Part shown: positions 1 through 5,789 of the stretch, piece by piece
How the letters are laid out: the number at the start of each line of letters is the position of its first letter
Position numbering within the stretch: the stretch's first letter is position 1
NCBI GenBank assembly: GCA_002774185.1
Contig: PEZG01000001.1
Coordinates: forward strand, 1 to 9,176
From: Candidatus Roizmanbacteria bacterium CG09_land_8_20_14_0_10_41_9
GTDB taxonomy: Bacteria > Patescibacteriota > Microgenomatia > UBA1406 > GWC2-37-13
DNA length: 9,176 bases
Direction: 5' to 3'
Translations under genes and position numbers: made by a program
Notes under the pieces: generated by a model
Databases searched by the model: none
What the model saw: only the letters and a program-made list of their open reading frames with translations
What the model was told of the DNA's origin: nothing

Positions 1-569
1 TCCCTTAGATCTTGCGGTTTCTTATAGTAATCCATCTTTCCGATGTAGGAAGCCAAGCCTTCATTGAACCAATTTGGAGCAGGAATGGTTTTCCCGGTAA
101 GTCTGGCCAAATTTCTATGTGATAGTTCATGCGCGATGACATTGGTGGTAGCTTTTCCTTCCCTAAGGGTTATTCCAAGCTCGGTCCCCGCACCTCCTGC
201 ATATGGATAAATGCCAAACCTGAGCATATCCAGTTCTGATATGGCAACCAAAACCGAAATAGGAAAGGTAATTCCATAAAAATCCTTATTGTCCGAATTC
301 GCTTTTTTTGTTTTCATCATGATATCGTCCGCAACGCTGGTCCGATTTTTCGGATAAAAAAGAGTGATGGTATTTTCCTTCAAAGTAGAGTATCCGATTT
401 TGACCGGAGAAATGATGAATAGCGGCCCAAACAGAAAAAGGATAGCAACGATCCCTAAAGTAGCAATAGAATTCTTCACAATATAGCTCTGTTTATTTTT
501 TGCCTTGAGGTATCCACGAGCCATATCAAAAATGGTGAATGCGGCTATGCCTCCAAAAAGATAAAACAT
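1..569 (-). CDS. Membrane-anchored gluzincin peptidase (peptidase MA-like), 3' end cut by window edge
   Basis: The first 189 residues are visible and the C-terminus lies outside the window. Two hydrophobic segments (about residues 2-18 and 36-54) place it in the membrane. A soluble region then carries the zinc motif HELSH (H147, E148, H151), followed by NWFNEGLASY with E170 as the likely third ligand, 19 residues after the second His. This HExxH...NEG(L/A) arrangement is typical of the gluzincin peptidase-MA families, which cleave proteins at or outside the membrane. The start is ATG at 569. It has AGGGAGG at 584-578, eight bases away, and a promoter just upstream; an in-frame stop precedes it and no earlier ATG exists. 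The substrate cannot be inferred. Catalytic function is likely because all the metal-binding residues are present. Confidence 0.85.
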   Translation of the reverse strand, partial: MFYLFGGIAAFTIFDMARGYLKAKNKQSYIVKNSIATLGIVAILFLFGPLFIISPVKIGYSTLKENTITLFYPKNRTSVADDIMMKTKKANSDNKDFYGITFPISVLVAISELDMLRFGIYPYAGGAGTELGITLREGKATTNVIAHELSHRNLARLTGKTIPAPNWFNEGLASYIGKMDYYKKPQDLR

Positions 570-593
570 ATGAAAATCCTCCCTATCTAATTC

Positions 594-622
594 ACTGTAG
601 ATAGAATCCGTCCAATTTTCAA
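594..622 (-). promoter_or_regulatory. Promoter of the gluzincin peptidase gene
   Basis: On the minus strand TTGAAA (622-617) and TACAGT (599-594) are separated by 17 bases. The predicted transcript start is near 587, just before the AGGGAGG ribosome binding site and the ATG at 569. The boxes match the sigma-70 consensus at 5/6 and 4/6 positions. This gives the peptidase gene its own transcription, separate from the ATP-grasp/C39 operon upstream. Confidence 0.55.
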
Positions 623-673
623 GAGATATATTCTTCAGTATTTTTTCAGCTTATTGATCTATAGTAGATATCC

Positions 674-704
674 AGCGCTGAGTGTATGCTCGGCGTTGTT
701 TTTT
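674..704 (+). terminator. Intrinsic terminator facing the plus strand
   Basis: On the plus strand CGCTGAG (676-682) and CTCGGCG (689-695) form a stem around the loop TGTATG. One G-U pair is included, and A674-U697 and G675-U696 can extend the stem to nine pairs. TTGTTTTTTA follows at once. On the minus strand the G-U pair becomes a C-A mismatch and no T-tract follows, so the structure is oriented for plus-strand transcripts. It lies just beyond the stop of the minus-strand C39 gene. No plus-strand gene is visible upstream, so it may block antisense transcription into that operon or end an unrecognised RNA. Confidence 0.55.
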
Positions 705-1323
705 ATGGGAACTCGCACTGCATCTGGAGTTCCCGAGGAAAAGATACGTCCCGTGGCGTAACAATGAACAATAATTTATTATCTTCTTGGTAATGTTTCT
801 TCCCGGTTATCCTATCTGTGATTTCATTCGTATCCCACCAACGTTTCAAAAACTGCGATATGGAAATAATTCTGTCTTGCGAGACAAAATCCCTATAGGG
901 GTCAACAATGATAAGGGCTTTTCTTTCATCGTCAATATGGGTGATCATACTGTAATGTCCATAATCCGTTTCATCATCCTCTTCTTCCTCTCTTTCAAAT
1001 ATCCCTTGCCACTCTACTCCAACTGGATAGGCGTGTTCACGGAGCAGAATTCGTATGTTGTCCAAAGTCGAATCCTTCTTATACCAAAGCCGTACCTGGG
1101 GCGCAAGTTTTTTTAAAGCGGATCCGAGCTGGTCAATACGGGTACCATATATTTTTATAGTTTCCAGGACTCCTGCGGCTTCAGCAATTTTTTCTTGGGA
1201 AATCTCAATCCCTAAGTTGTCCAGAAGCATCTGTAGGACTGCGGGACCACAGTGATCATCACTAATCTGTGGGACCCTGCGGATCTGAATTTTTCTGGCA
1301 GGGTTAGGCAAGATTTTTTGCAT
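703..1323 (-). CDS. C39-like papain-fold cysteine peptidase domain protein
   Basis: This 206-residue protein has the core of a peptidase C39-like domain: DDHCGPAVLQMLL with C25 as nucleophile, GHYSMITHI with H123, and LIIVDPY with D141 completing a Cys-His-Asp triad. No signal peptide or membrane segment is seen, so it is probably cytoplasmic. A strongly acidic stretch (about residues 110-120, mostly E and D) sits just before the catalytic His. C39 and C39-like enzymes cut leader peptides at double-Gly sites or hydrolyse other peptides. This one lacks the ABC transporter part of bacteriocin exporters. Its ATG lies inside the end of the ATP-grasp gene, with a 20-base overlap in another frame and no clear ribosome binding site, so translation is probably coupled. 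The pairing suggests that the two proteins act on the same peptide or conjugate; this is inference. Confidence 0.8.
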   Translation of the reverse strand: MQKILPNPARKIQIRRVPQISDDHCGPAVLQMLLDNLGIEISQEKIAEAAGVLETIKIYGTRIDQLGSALKKLAPQVRLWYKKDSTLDNIRILLREHAYPVGVEWQGIFEREEEEDDETDYGHYSMITHIDDERKALIIVDPYRDFVSQDRIISISQFLKRWWDTNEITDRITGKKHYQEDNKLLFIVTPRDVSFPRELQMQCEFP

Positions 1324-2335
1324 ATTTGCTGAGTAAACTTATTAAGACGTCCTGGAAAGAAACTCCATGAAGGTCAAGTACCTCGGTAAAGGGAAGACCT
1401 TTATTGGGCCCAAATGCAGTATTGGGATTGCAGTCCGTAAAATACGGAGTGACGGTTTTTTCATCTACCCGGATATCAAACTTTGCATAGTCTTTATTCG
1501 CCAACCCATTAAATGCTCGGACAACCAGAGGGGAGACTTTGGAAGCAAGGGGTTCCTCGACGAGCTTATACCTATAGGCTTTTTCATCCTCATAACTCTC
1601 AATGCTCGTAAAGTAATATTTACCATCGGTTTTCTTTCTAAAAACCTTCTGACCCAAAAAAACATGGTTCTTGACTCCATCGTCGTAGACAACGGCGGTA
1701 ATTTCAGGACCATCAATGAACCGCTCCACGATCACAGGCGCTTTGTAAGTAGCCAGCATGTCGTCCACTTTTTTCTGAGCTTCTTTTACGGTTTCCTGTA
1801 CGGCTTTATTGTCGATGCCAACGCTTCCTCCGCTCTCGTTAAGCTTCACGATAAGAGGGAATCCTAGCTGTTCATCAACGGATGTGTTCGCGCGCCTAAT
1901 GTATTGAAATGGAGGAGTAGGAATATCATACGAAATTAAAAGGTGTTTAACGAGATTGCGGTTATTTCCAAGTACCAGTCCCTCCAGTCCTGATCCTGTG
2001 TAGGGGATATTGGAAAGCTCAAGGGCTGCAGGAACGGATGTTTGGAGTGCGTCTTTTCCCTTCAACGTGTCCACGAGATTCAAAACGAGATCCGGTTTGT
2101 CCACGAGAAGGTTGGTGAGGAAATACGGGTCGCCCGGGTATGCTTTAACGTTGATACCAAGTTTTCTTATTTCTTCAACGACTTCTTTTGCGCGTTCTTC
2201 CACTTCTATTTCGGCATGATATGCATCCTCAGTTGGGAACCATTCCCGCTCCACATGGGAGTAGGCAACTGCAACGAGTTTAAGTTTTTTGAGCGCTTCC
2301 TTATCGGTTACAAAATCGATTTTGCTTTTTGGCAT
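1304..2335 (-). CDS. D-Ala-D-Ala ligase-like ATP-grasp enzyme
   Basis: A 343-residue ATP-grasp ligase, an enzyme type that joins a carboxylate to an amine through an acyl phosphate. The layout follows D-Ala-D-Ala ligases. An N-terminal alpha/beta domain ends at IPYTGSGLEG (110-119). The ATP-binding part has FPLIVKLNESGGSVGI (159-174, K164) and VIVERFIDGPEITAVV (201-216, E204). Metal-binding residues are in AKFDIR (D287) and TDCNPN (D301, N303). The usual Glu of the EVN(x)NPG-type motif is Asp here (DCNPN), and the following Gly is missing. An upstream ATG at 2377 would add 14 residues, but it lies upstream of the predicted transcript start, so ATG at 2335 is preferred. It is first in an operon with the C39-like peptidase. 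It is probably not the cell-wall Ddl, but a relative acting on another amino acid or peptide. The substrate is unknown. Confidence 0.8.
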   Translation of the reverse strand: MPKSKIDFVTDKEALKKLKLVAVAYSHVEREWFPTEDAYHAEIEVEERAKEVVEEIRKLGINVKAYPGDPYFLTNLLVDKPDLVLNLVDTLKGKDALQTSVPAALELSNIPYTGSGLEGLVLGNNRNLVKHLLISYDIPTPPFQYIRRANTSVDEQLGFPLIVKLNESGGSVGIDNKAVQETVKEAQKKVDDMLATYKAPVIVERFIDGPEITAVVYDDGVKNHVFLGQKVFRKKTDGKYYFTSIESYEDEKAYRYKLVEEPLASKVSPLVVRAFNGLANKDYAKFDIRVDEKTVTPYFTDCNPNTAFGPNKGLPFTEVLDLHGVSFQDVLISLLSKYAKNLA

Positions 2336-2365
2336 AGGGTTAAAGCATAAACTTTTATACACTAT

Positions 2366-2395
2366 AGAATAACACATAAATCTTGGATTTTACAA
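2366..2395 (-). promoter_or_regulatory. Promoter of the ATP-grasp/C39 operon
   Basis: TTGTAA (2395-2390) and TATTCT (2371-2366) are separated by 18 bases on the minus strand, giving a predicted start near 2359. An alternative -35, TTGTCA (2403-2398), overlaps the -35 of the opposite promoter. The predicted start lies downstream of the ATG at 2377, which supports translation from 2335. Confidence 0.4.
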
Positions 2396-2396
2396 T

Positions 2397-2425
2397 TTGA
2401 CAAAACTAGAGAACTGCGATACCAT
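2397..2425 (+). promoter_or_regulatory. Promoter of the small membrane protein/PIG-V operon
   Basis: A perfect -35 TTGACA (2397-2402) is followed after 17 bases by TACCAT (2420-2425), which matches the -10 consensus at four of six positions. The predicted start is near 2432, 18 bases before the ATG at 2450. The -35 overlaps a TTGTCA on the other strand, so the two divergent units may compete for polymerase. Confidence 0.6.
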
Positions 2426-2449
2426 AAAATGTGAAGTTTTTATAAACCT

Positions 2450-2620
2450 ATGTTTATTACAAAAGAGGAGTTATCTGAAAGGGATACGAACGATGAAAAA
2501 GAATATCACTACTTCCTTACGACGCTTTTTTTTATCTCCTCCGTAATGGTTGTCGTAGCGTTTCTTATCTTATTCGGTGTGCAGAATTACGTGCTCAATT
2601 TATTTTTCAAAATAAAATAG
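2450..2620 (+). CDS. Small single-pass membrane protein of unknown function, 56 residues
   Basis: ATG at 2450 opens a 56-codon frame ending in TAG at 2620. The first 20 residues are polar and charged (MFITKEELSERDTNDEKEYH). They are followed by one hydrophobic span (about 22-44, rich in L, F, V and I) and a short tail ending FFKIK, so the N-terminus is probably cytoplasmic. It sits directly behind the best promoter in the window. Its stop overlaps the GGGGAG ribosome binding site of the next gene, so the two are co-transcribed and probably coupled. I do not recognise a family. A partner or regulator of the GT-C glycosyltransferase is the natural guess from position, but it is only a guess. 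The ribosome binding site of this gene is weak. Confidence 0.6.
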   Translation: MFITKEELSERDTNDEKEYHYFLTTLFFISSVMVVVAFLILFGVQNYVLNLFFKIK

Positions 2621-2631
2621 GGGAGACGATG

Positions 2632-3777
2632 ATGCGCCTTAAAAAAATTACTCTACTTTTCCTTACCTGGCGAACGTTCTTATTCTTACCCTTTTACGTG
2701 GGATCCTTACTCATTCCCTATAGGGTAGGTCAGGAATTCACTCGCATATGGTATTGGGCAGGCATGGATAAACCGGTTTCCAGTATCTTTCTTTTTCCTT
2801 GGGCAAACTTTGACGGAGTGCATTATCTTAACATCGCTGGGAACGGATATACGGCAAACGCGCGCTTTTTCCCTCTTTTCCCGTTAATCGCAGGATTCAT
2901 TTCCCGGATGATGGGCGCACAAAAAGCATTTGATCTGACCTATTTTCTTACCTCCTTAATTCTTTCCAATCTTTTCCTCTTGATAAGTCTATGGGTGTTA
3001 TACGCACTAGTCCGGAAGGATTATCCAAAATCCATCGCATGGTGGACTTGTATTTTTCTTCTGCTTTTTCCCGCCTCTTTCTTTTTTGCCAGTATCTATT
3101 CGGAAAGTCTTTTTCTACTGTTGTCATTGCTCTGTTTTTATTTTGCAAGGAAAAAACAATGGATCGTATCAAATCTTTTCGCATCATGTCTTGTGTTGAC
3201 AAGACTTGTGGGTATATGCATCATTCCCGCACTCATATATGAATTCATAACACAGGATAAGAAGAACCGGTTGAAGAAAAGTTACAGTTTCCTACTGCCG
3301 GTTTTAGTTTTTATGGGATACCTGTGGTTTAACTATTTAAATTGGGGAAATGCGCTGCATTTTCTTTATTCTCAAGGAGAGTTAAACAACGGGAGATCAA
3401 CAGCGTCTCTTGTATTGTTTCCTCAAACCATGGTTCGGTATGTCAAAATTTTCGTAACGGTTTCTCCCCGTATCTACGAGTGGTGGATTGCCCTTGTCGA
3501 ATTTGTCTCATTCCTGTTCGCAGGTAGTATGGTGTACATTGCATGGAAAAAAAACATCCGCTTTTCTTATATTCTATATTCTGCATTCTGTATTCTCATC
3601 CCCGCAAGCTCTGGTACATTCTCGGGTCTACCAAGATATGTTGCAATTTTATTCCCCCTCTATTTGGCTATTACATTGGGAAAGAATACGGGAATGAAGT
3701 TACTATATGGGGTTGTTTCAGGGATATTGCTTTTTGTTCTCCTCATGGTTTTCTCACGAGGATATTATGTTTCTTAG
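2632..3777 (+). CDS. PIG-V/Gpi18-like GT-C family mannosyltransferase
   Basis: A polytopic membrane protein of 381 residues, close to the usual length of bacterial PIG-V-like proteins. Residue numbers here count from the ATG at 2629. Family marks are FPWANFDGVHYLNIAGNGY (56-74, with the FDG acid of GT-C enzymes in the first large external loop), then FFPLFPLI (80-87), FPASFFFASIYSESLF (147-162), TRLVGI (191-196) and LPRYVAILFPLYLAI (334-348). About nine to ten membrane spans are visible. GT-C enzymes move sugars from polyprenyl-phosphate donors to acceptors outside the membrane, so a role in glycolipid, glycan or protein glycosylation is likely. Two ATGs stand in tandem (2629 and 2632). GGGGAG at 2620-2625 is six bases from the second and only three from the first, so 2632 is chosen. 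It follows the 56-residue membrane gene in one operon. Confidence 0.88.
   Translation: MRLKKITLLFLTWRTFLFLPFYVGSLLIPYRVGQEFTRIWYWAGMDKPVSSIFLFPWANFDGVHYLNIAGNGYTANARFFPLFPLIAGFISRMMGAQKAFDLTYFLTSLILSNLFLLISLWVLYALVRKDYPKSIAWWTCIFLLLFPASFFFASIYSESLFLLLSLLCFYFARKKQWIVSNLFASCLVLTRLVGICIIPALIYEFITQDKKNRLKKSYSFLLPVLVFMGYLWFNYLNWGNALHFLYSQGELNNGRSTASLVLFPQTMVRYVKIFVTVSPRIYEWWIALVEFVSFLFAGSMVYIAWKKNIRFSYILYSAFCILIPASSGTFSGLPRYVAILFPLYLAITLGKNTGMKLLYGVVSGILLFVLLMVFSRGYYVS
3740..3762 (-). repeat. Eight-pair hairpin spanning the zincin stop codon
   Basis: On the minus strand TCCTCGTG (3762-3755) and CATGAGGA (3747-3740) pair through eight base pairs, including one G-U, around a seven-base loop. The stop codon TGA of the zincin gene (3756-3754) is at the loop edge. 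No U-tract follows, so it is not a standard intrinsic terminator. It could protect a transcript 3' end in this convergent overlap, or be chance. Confidence 0.3.
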
Positions 3778-4128
3778 GATTTTTTCGACCTCCCTATCAT
3801 TAATTCGGTGGTGGGGACCCCTATGGGAGAGGAGAGCGCCGGAAAAGGTTTTTGGGATATGGAGTAATTCATGGATGAGGGTTTTCATTTGTTCACGGGG
3901 AGTGAGCGTACGAAATTTCTTTTCATTCACCTCGATGATGTAGTGGGGTTCCAACCCTACTACCTCTTTAAACAGCTTTGCCATTCCCCAGATGCGCGCA
4001 TATGCTCTGGTTTTGGCATCAAAACTCCGGATACAGTGAACATTTTTACGTTTAATATGGGAAAAGTGCAATTCCTCGATTAAAAGATCCACTTTTTTTT
4101 TAATGTCCCAAGCTTTTTCAAATTTCAT
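3754..4128 (-). CDS. Small HELLH zincin, putative metallopeptidase
   Basis: A 124-residue protein with no signal peptide or membrane span. The catalytic motif is TLIHELLHIPKTFSG (H86, E87, H90), followed by SHRGPHHRIN, where one of H102, H106 or H107 probably gives the third zinc ligand. The HELLHIP...H layout matches the small putative metallopeptidases found in phages and archaea (PhageMetallopep type). The region GMAKLFKEVVGLEPHYIIEV (48-67) is the usual upstream part of that family. The first half is rich in Lys and His. Its 3' end overlaps the convergent PIG-V-like gene by 24 bases. A perfect TATAAT lies just upstream of the ATG and predicts a near-leaderless transcript. The substrate is unknown; protein turnover or an unrecognised processing step are both possible. 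Confidence 0.78.
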   Translation of the reverse strand: MKFEKAWDIKKKVDLLIEELHFSHIKRKNVHCIRSFDAKTRAYARIWGMAKLFKEVVGLEPHYIIEVNEKKFRTLTPREQMKTLIHELLHIPKTFSGALLSHRGPHHRINDREVEKILRNIISS

Positions 4129-4137
4129 GCGAAGTCC

Positions 4138-4143
4138 ATTATA
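4138..4143 (-). promoter_or_regulatory. -10 box of the HELLH zincin gene
   Basis: TATAAT on the minus strand (4143-4138) matches the consensus fully. The predicted start is near 4131, only about three bases before the ATG at 4128. No convincing -35 is seen. No Shine-Dalgarno site fits, so a leaderless transcript is likely. Confidence 0.4.
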
Positions 4144-4151
4144 CTATTTTT

Positions 4152-4160
4152 TGATATCAT
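4152..4160 (+). promoter_or_regulatory. Extended -10 promoter of the MFS half-transporter gene
   Basis: TGA followed by TATCAT (4155-4160; 5/6 to consensus) forms an extended -10. Counting seven bases puts the transcript start at about 4167, which is the A of the ATG, so the mRNA would be leaderless. The -35 region is poor, as is common with extended -10 promoters. Confidence 0.4.
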
Positions 4161-4166
4161 ATTTAT

Positions 4167-4814
4167 ATGCTAAGGGAATTTTTTATTGGGAGGCCTCCAT
4201 CCCATTTTCAGGTGAATCCGGTTGTGCGGGCATTCATCATTTCGGAAACATTCCTATGGTCATGTTGGAATTCCTTTACTCCGATATTTGCGCTTTTTGC
4301 TACCCACAATATCCCAGGCGGGAACGCTGCGGTTGCCGCTGCGGCCTACAGTACGCACCTTATTGTTCGGGTTATTTTCGAACTGATAACGGGCCGGTAT
4401 TTATTGAACAAACATGAGTCAAGAAAGTTTTGGATAACCATTGTCGGCGTATTATTCTTAAGCGTATCGTATCTCGGATTCGCGTTTACGAACACCATCA
4501 CGCAACTCTTTCTATTCTATGGGGTGGCCGGATTGGGACTTGGAATTGCTTCCCCTGCAAAGAATTCCATTTTTGCATCCCATTTGGATAAAAAGAAGGA
4601 GGCGATCGAGTGGGCAACCATGGATGCAGTGGTGTTTATCGGAATGGCGCTCTCCGCAACGCTCGGGGGATTTGTGGCGATTACGTACGGGTTCCAACTC
4701 CTGTTTCTCGCTATTTCCCTCATCAACCTTTTTGGGGCGATCCCGTATTTTTTGTACCTGCATGGAGAAAAAGATTCGTTTTTCTACACTCTATTCCGCA
4801 AGGTCATCCCATGA
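4167..4814 (+). CDS. Half-length MFS-type membrane protein (six helices)
   Basis: A 215-residue protein with about six membrane helices (roughly 20-45, 55-78, 88-107, 113-132, 152-172, 174-198). It resembles one six-helix half of a Major Facilitator transporter. TGRYLLNKHESRKFWI (75-90) sits where MFS proteins have the basic loop between helices 2 and 3. GVAGLGLGIASPAKNSIFASHL (119-140; G, A and P rich) resembles helix 4 and the following loop, and DAVVFIGMALSATLGGFV (153-170) resembles helix 5. Full MFS proteins have 12 helices and about 400 residues. No second half is found: the frame ends in TGA and the next gene is an unrelated hydrolase. It could work as a homodimer, pair with another half encoded elsewhere, or be a truncated remnant. 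The clean frame and own promoter argue for an intact gene. The solute is unknown. Confidence 0.7.
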   Translation: MLREFFIGRPPSHFQVNPVVRAFIISETFLWSCWNSFTPIFALFATHNIPGGNAAVAAAAYSTHLIVRVIFELITGRYLLNKHESRKFWITIVGVLFLSVSYLGFAFTNTITQLFLFYGVAGLGLGIASPAKNSIFASHLDKKKEAIEWATMDAVVFIGMALSATLGGFVAITYGFQLLFLAISLINLFGAIPYFLYLHGEKDSFFYTLFRKVIP

Positions 4815-4815
4815 T

Positions 4816-4844
4816 TGAAAACGATATTCTTTTCTCCTACACTT
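4816..4844 (+). promoter_or_regulatory. Promoter of the SGNH hydrolase gene
   Basis: TTGAAA (4816-4821) and TACACT (4839-4844) have exact 17-base spacing, just after the MFS stop at 4814. The predicted start at about 4851 is three bases before the ATG at 4854. The boxes match consensus at 5/6 and 4/6 positions. The mRNA would be almost leaderless. Confidence 0.5.
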
Positions 4845-4853
4845 TAAGTAGTC

Positions 4854-5786
4854 ATGGGAAATTCTAACAGGAGGAAACTAGAGGTATACACGAGGAGTCA
4901 TGTCCCTGGTGGAAAAGTCCTCAATATCCTTCTGGGTCAAGTAGCGATCTTATTATTTCTTATTCTATTGAATACTATACATTCAAAGACATTCCGTCCT
5001 GCAAAAATCGTATCCACGGGAAGCGCTCTTGGGATAACTTCCGAACCGTCGCCTACGTCAACACCGCTGCCAACTCCCACTCCAACAATGGAATTTGTAG
5101 GAAATGAGACAAATTTTGTCCCTATCCCTACGATTGAAAAACAGGAAAAACCGATTAAATTGGCGGTTTTCGGTGATTCTATGGTTGATACGATGGGGGA
5201 ACGGTTGGAATATCTTGAGAAGAGCTTAAAAGAGCGATTCCCCCAGATGCGTTTTGAACTGTACAACTATGGAATGGGATCCCAAAATGCGGAAGAGGGA
5301 TTTTTGCGGATGAACGAATCGTTCAAGTATCAAGATCGCAATTTTCCTTCCCTGGGAGACGTTCATCCGGACATACTTATCATCGGCTCATTCGCATACA
5401 ATCCTTTTTTCCCGTACGATCGTGATAGACATTGGCTGGCTCTAACGAGAATCATCGAGGAGGCTGAAAAAATCAGCAGCAACGTGTATGTCTTAGCGGA
5501 AATAGCTCCCCAAAAATCTTCCTTTGGTAGAGGGCCAAACGGAGTTAATTGGGAAACAGATACCTCCTATGAGCATGCGACCCATATCATAGAACAGCTT
5601 GAAAATGCCGTGGGGTTATCGAAAACCCTGCGGGTTCCCTTGATAAACGTATTCCAACAATCTCAAATAAATAGTCAAAAAGAAGGAAGAAAAGAATATA
5701 TTAATAGCGATGATGGAATCCATCCTTCTGTAAAGGGACACGAATTCATGGCGAACATGATCGCCTCAACCATTGAATTGAAATAA
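4854..5786 (+). CDS. Membrane-anchored SGNH/GDSL-type hydrolase
   Basis: A 310-residue protein with a short basic N-terminus, one membrane span (about 22-40), a Pro/Thr/Ser linker (63-79, with PTSTPLPTPTPT) and an extracytoplasmic hydrolase domain from about 100. SGNH blocks are visible in order: AVFGDSM (S109 nucleophile), YNYGMGSQN (G140/G142, oxyanion), IIGSFAYN (N183) and DDGIHPSVKGHEF (D287 and H290 of the DxxH pair). Such enzymes hydrolyse esters, often acetyl groups on glycans or lipids, and here would act outside the membrane. The ATG at 4854 is the first after an in-frame TAA. AGGAGG at 4869 lies downstream of it and serves no in-frame start. The gene follows the MFS half by 39 bases but has its own promoter, and converges on the SNase gene with three bases between the stops. 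The substrate is unknown. Confidence 0.85.
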   Translation: MGNSNRRKLEVYTRSHVPGGKVLNILLGQVAILLFLILLNTIHSKTFRPAKIVSTGSALGITSEPSPTSTPLPTPTPTMEFVGNETNFVPIPTIEKQEKPIKLAVFGDSMVDTMGERLEYLEKSLKERFPQMRFELYNYGMGSQNAEEGFLRMNESFKYQDRNFPSLGDVHPDILIIGSFAYNPFFPYDRDRHWLALTRIIEEAEKISSNVYVLAEIAPQKSSFGRGPNGVNWETDTSYEHATHIIEQLENAVGLSKTLRVPLINVFQQSQINSQKEGRKEYINSDDGIHPSVKGHEFMANMIASTIELK

Positions 5787-5789
5787 CAT

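Noticed and set aside
1367..1867. Long plus-strand open frame opposite the ATP-grasp gene
   Set aside because: It is a shadow of a well-supported gene, has no family motifs, and has no promoter or ribosome binding site.
2336..2377. Fourteen-residue N-terminal extension of the ATP-grasp protein
   Set aside because: The predicted promoter and transcript start lie inside it, and the extra residues do not look like any part of the family.
4811..4867. An 18-codon frame starting on the ATGA overlap with the MFS stop
   Set aside because: It is very short, overlaps the SGNH promoter and start, and resembles no family; the ATGA overlap alone is common by chance.
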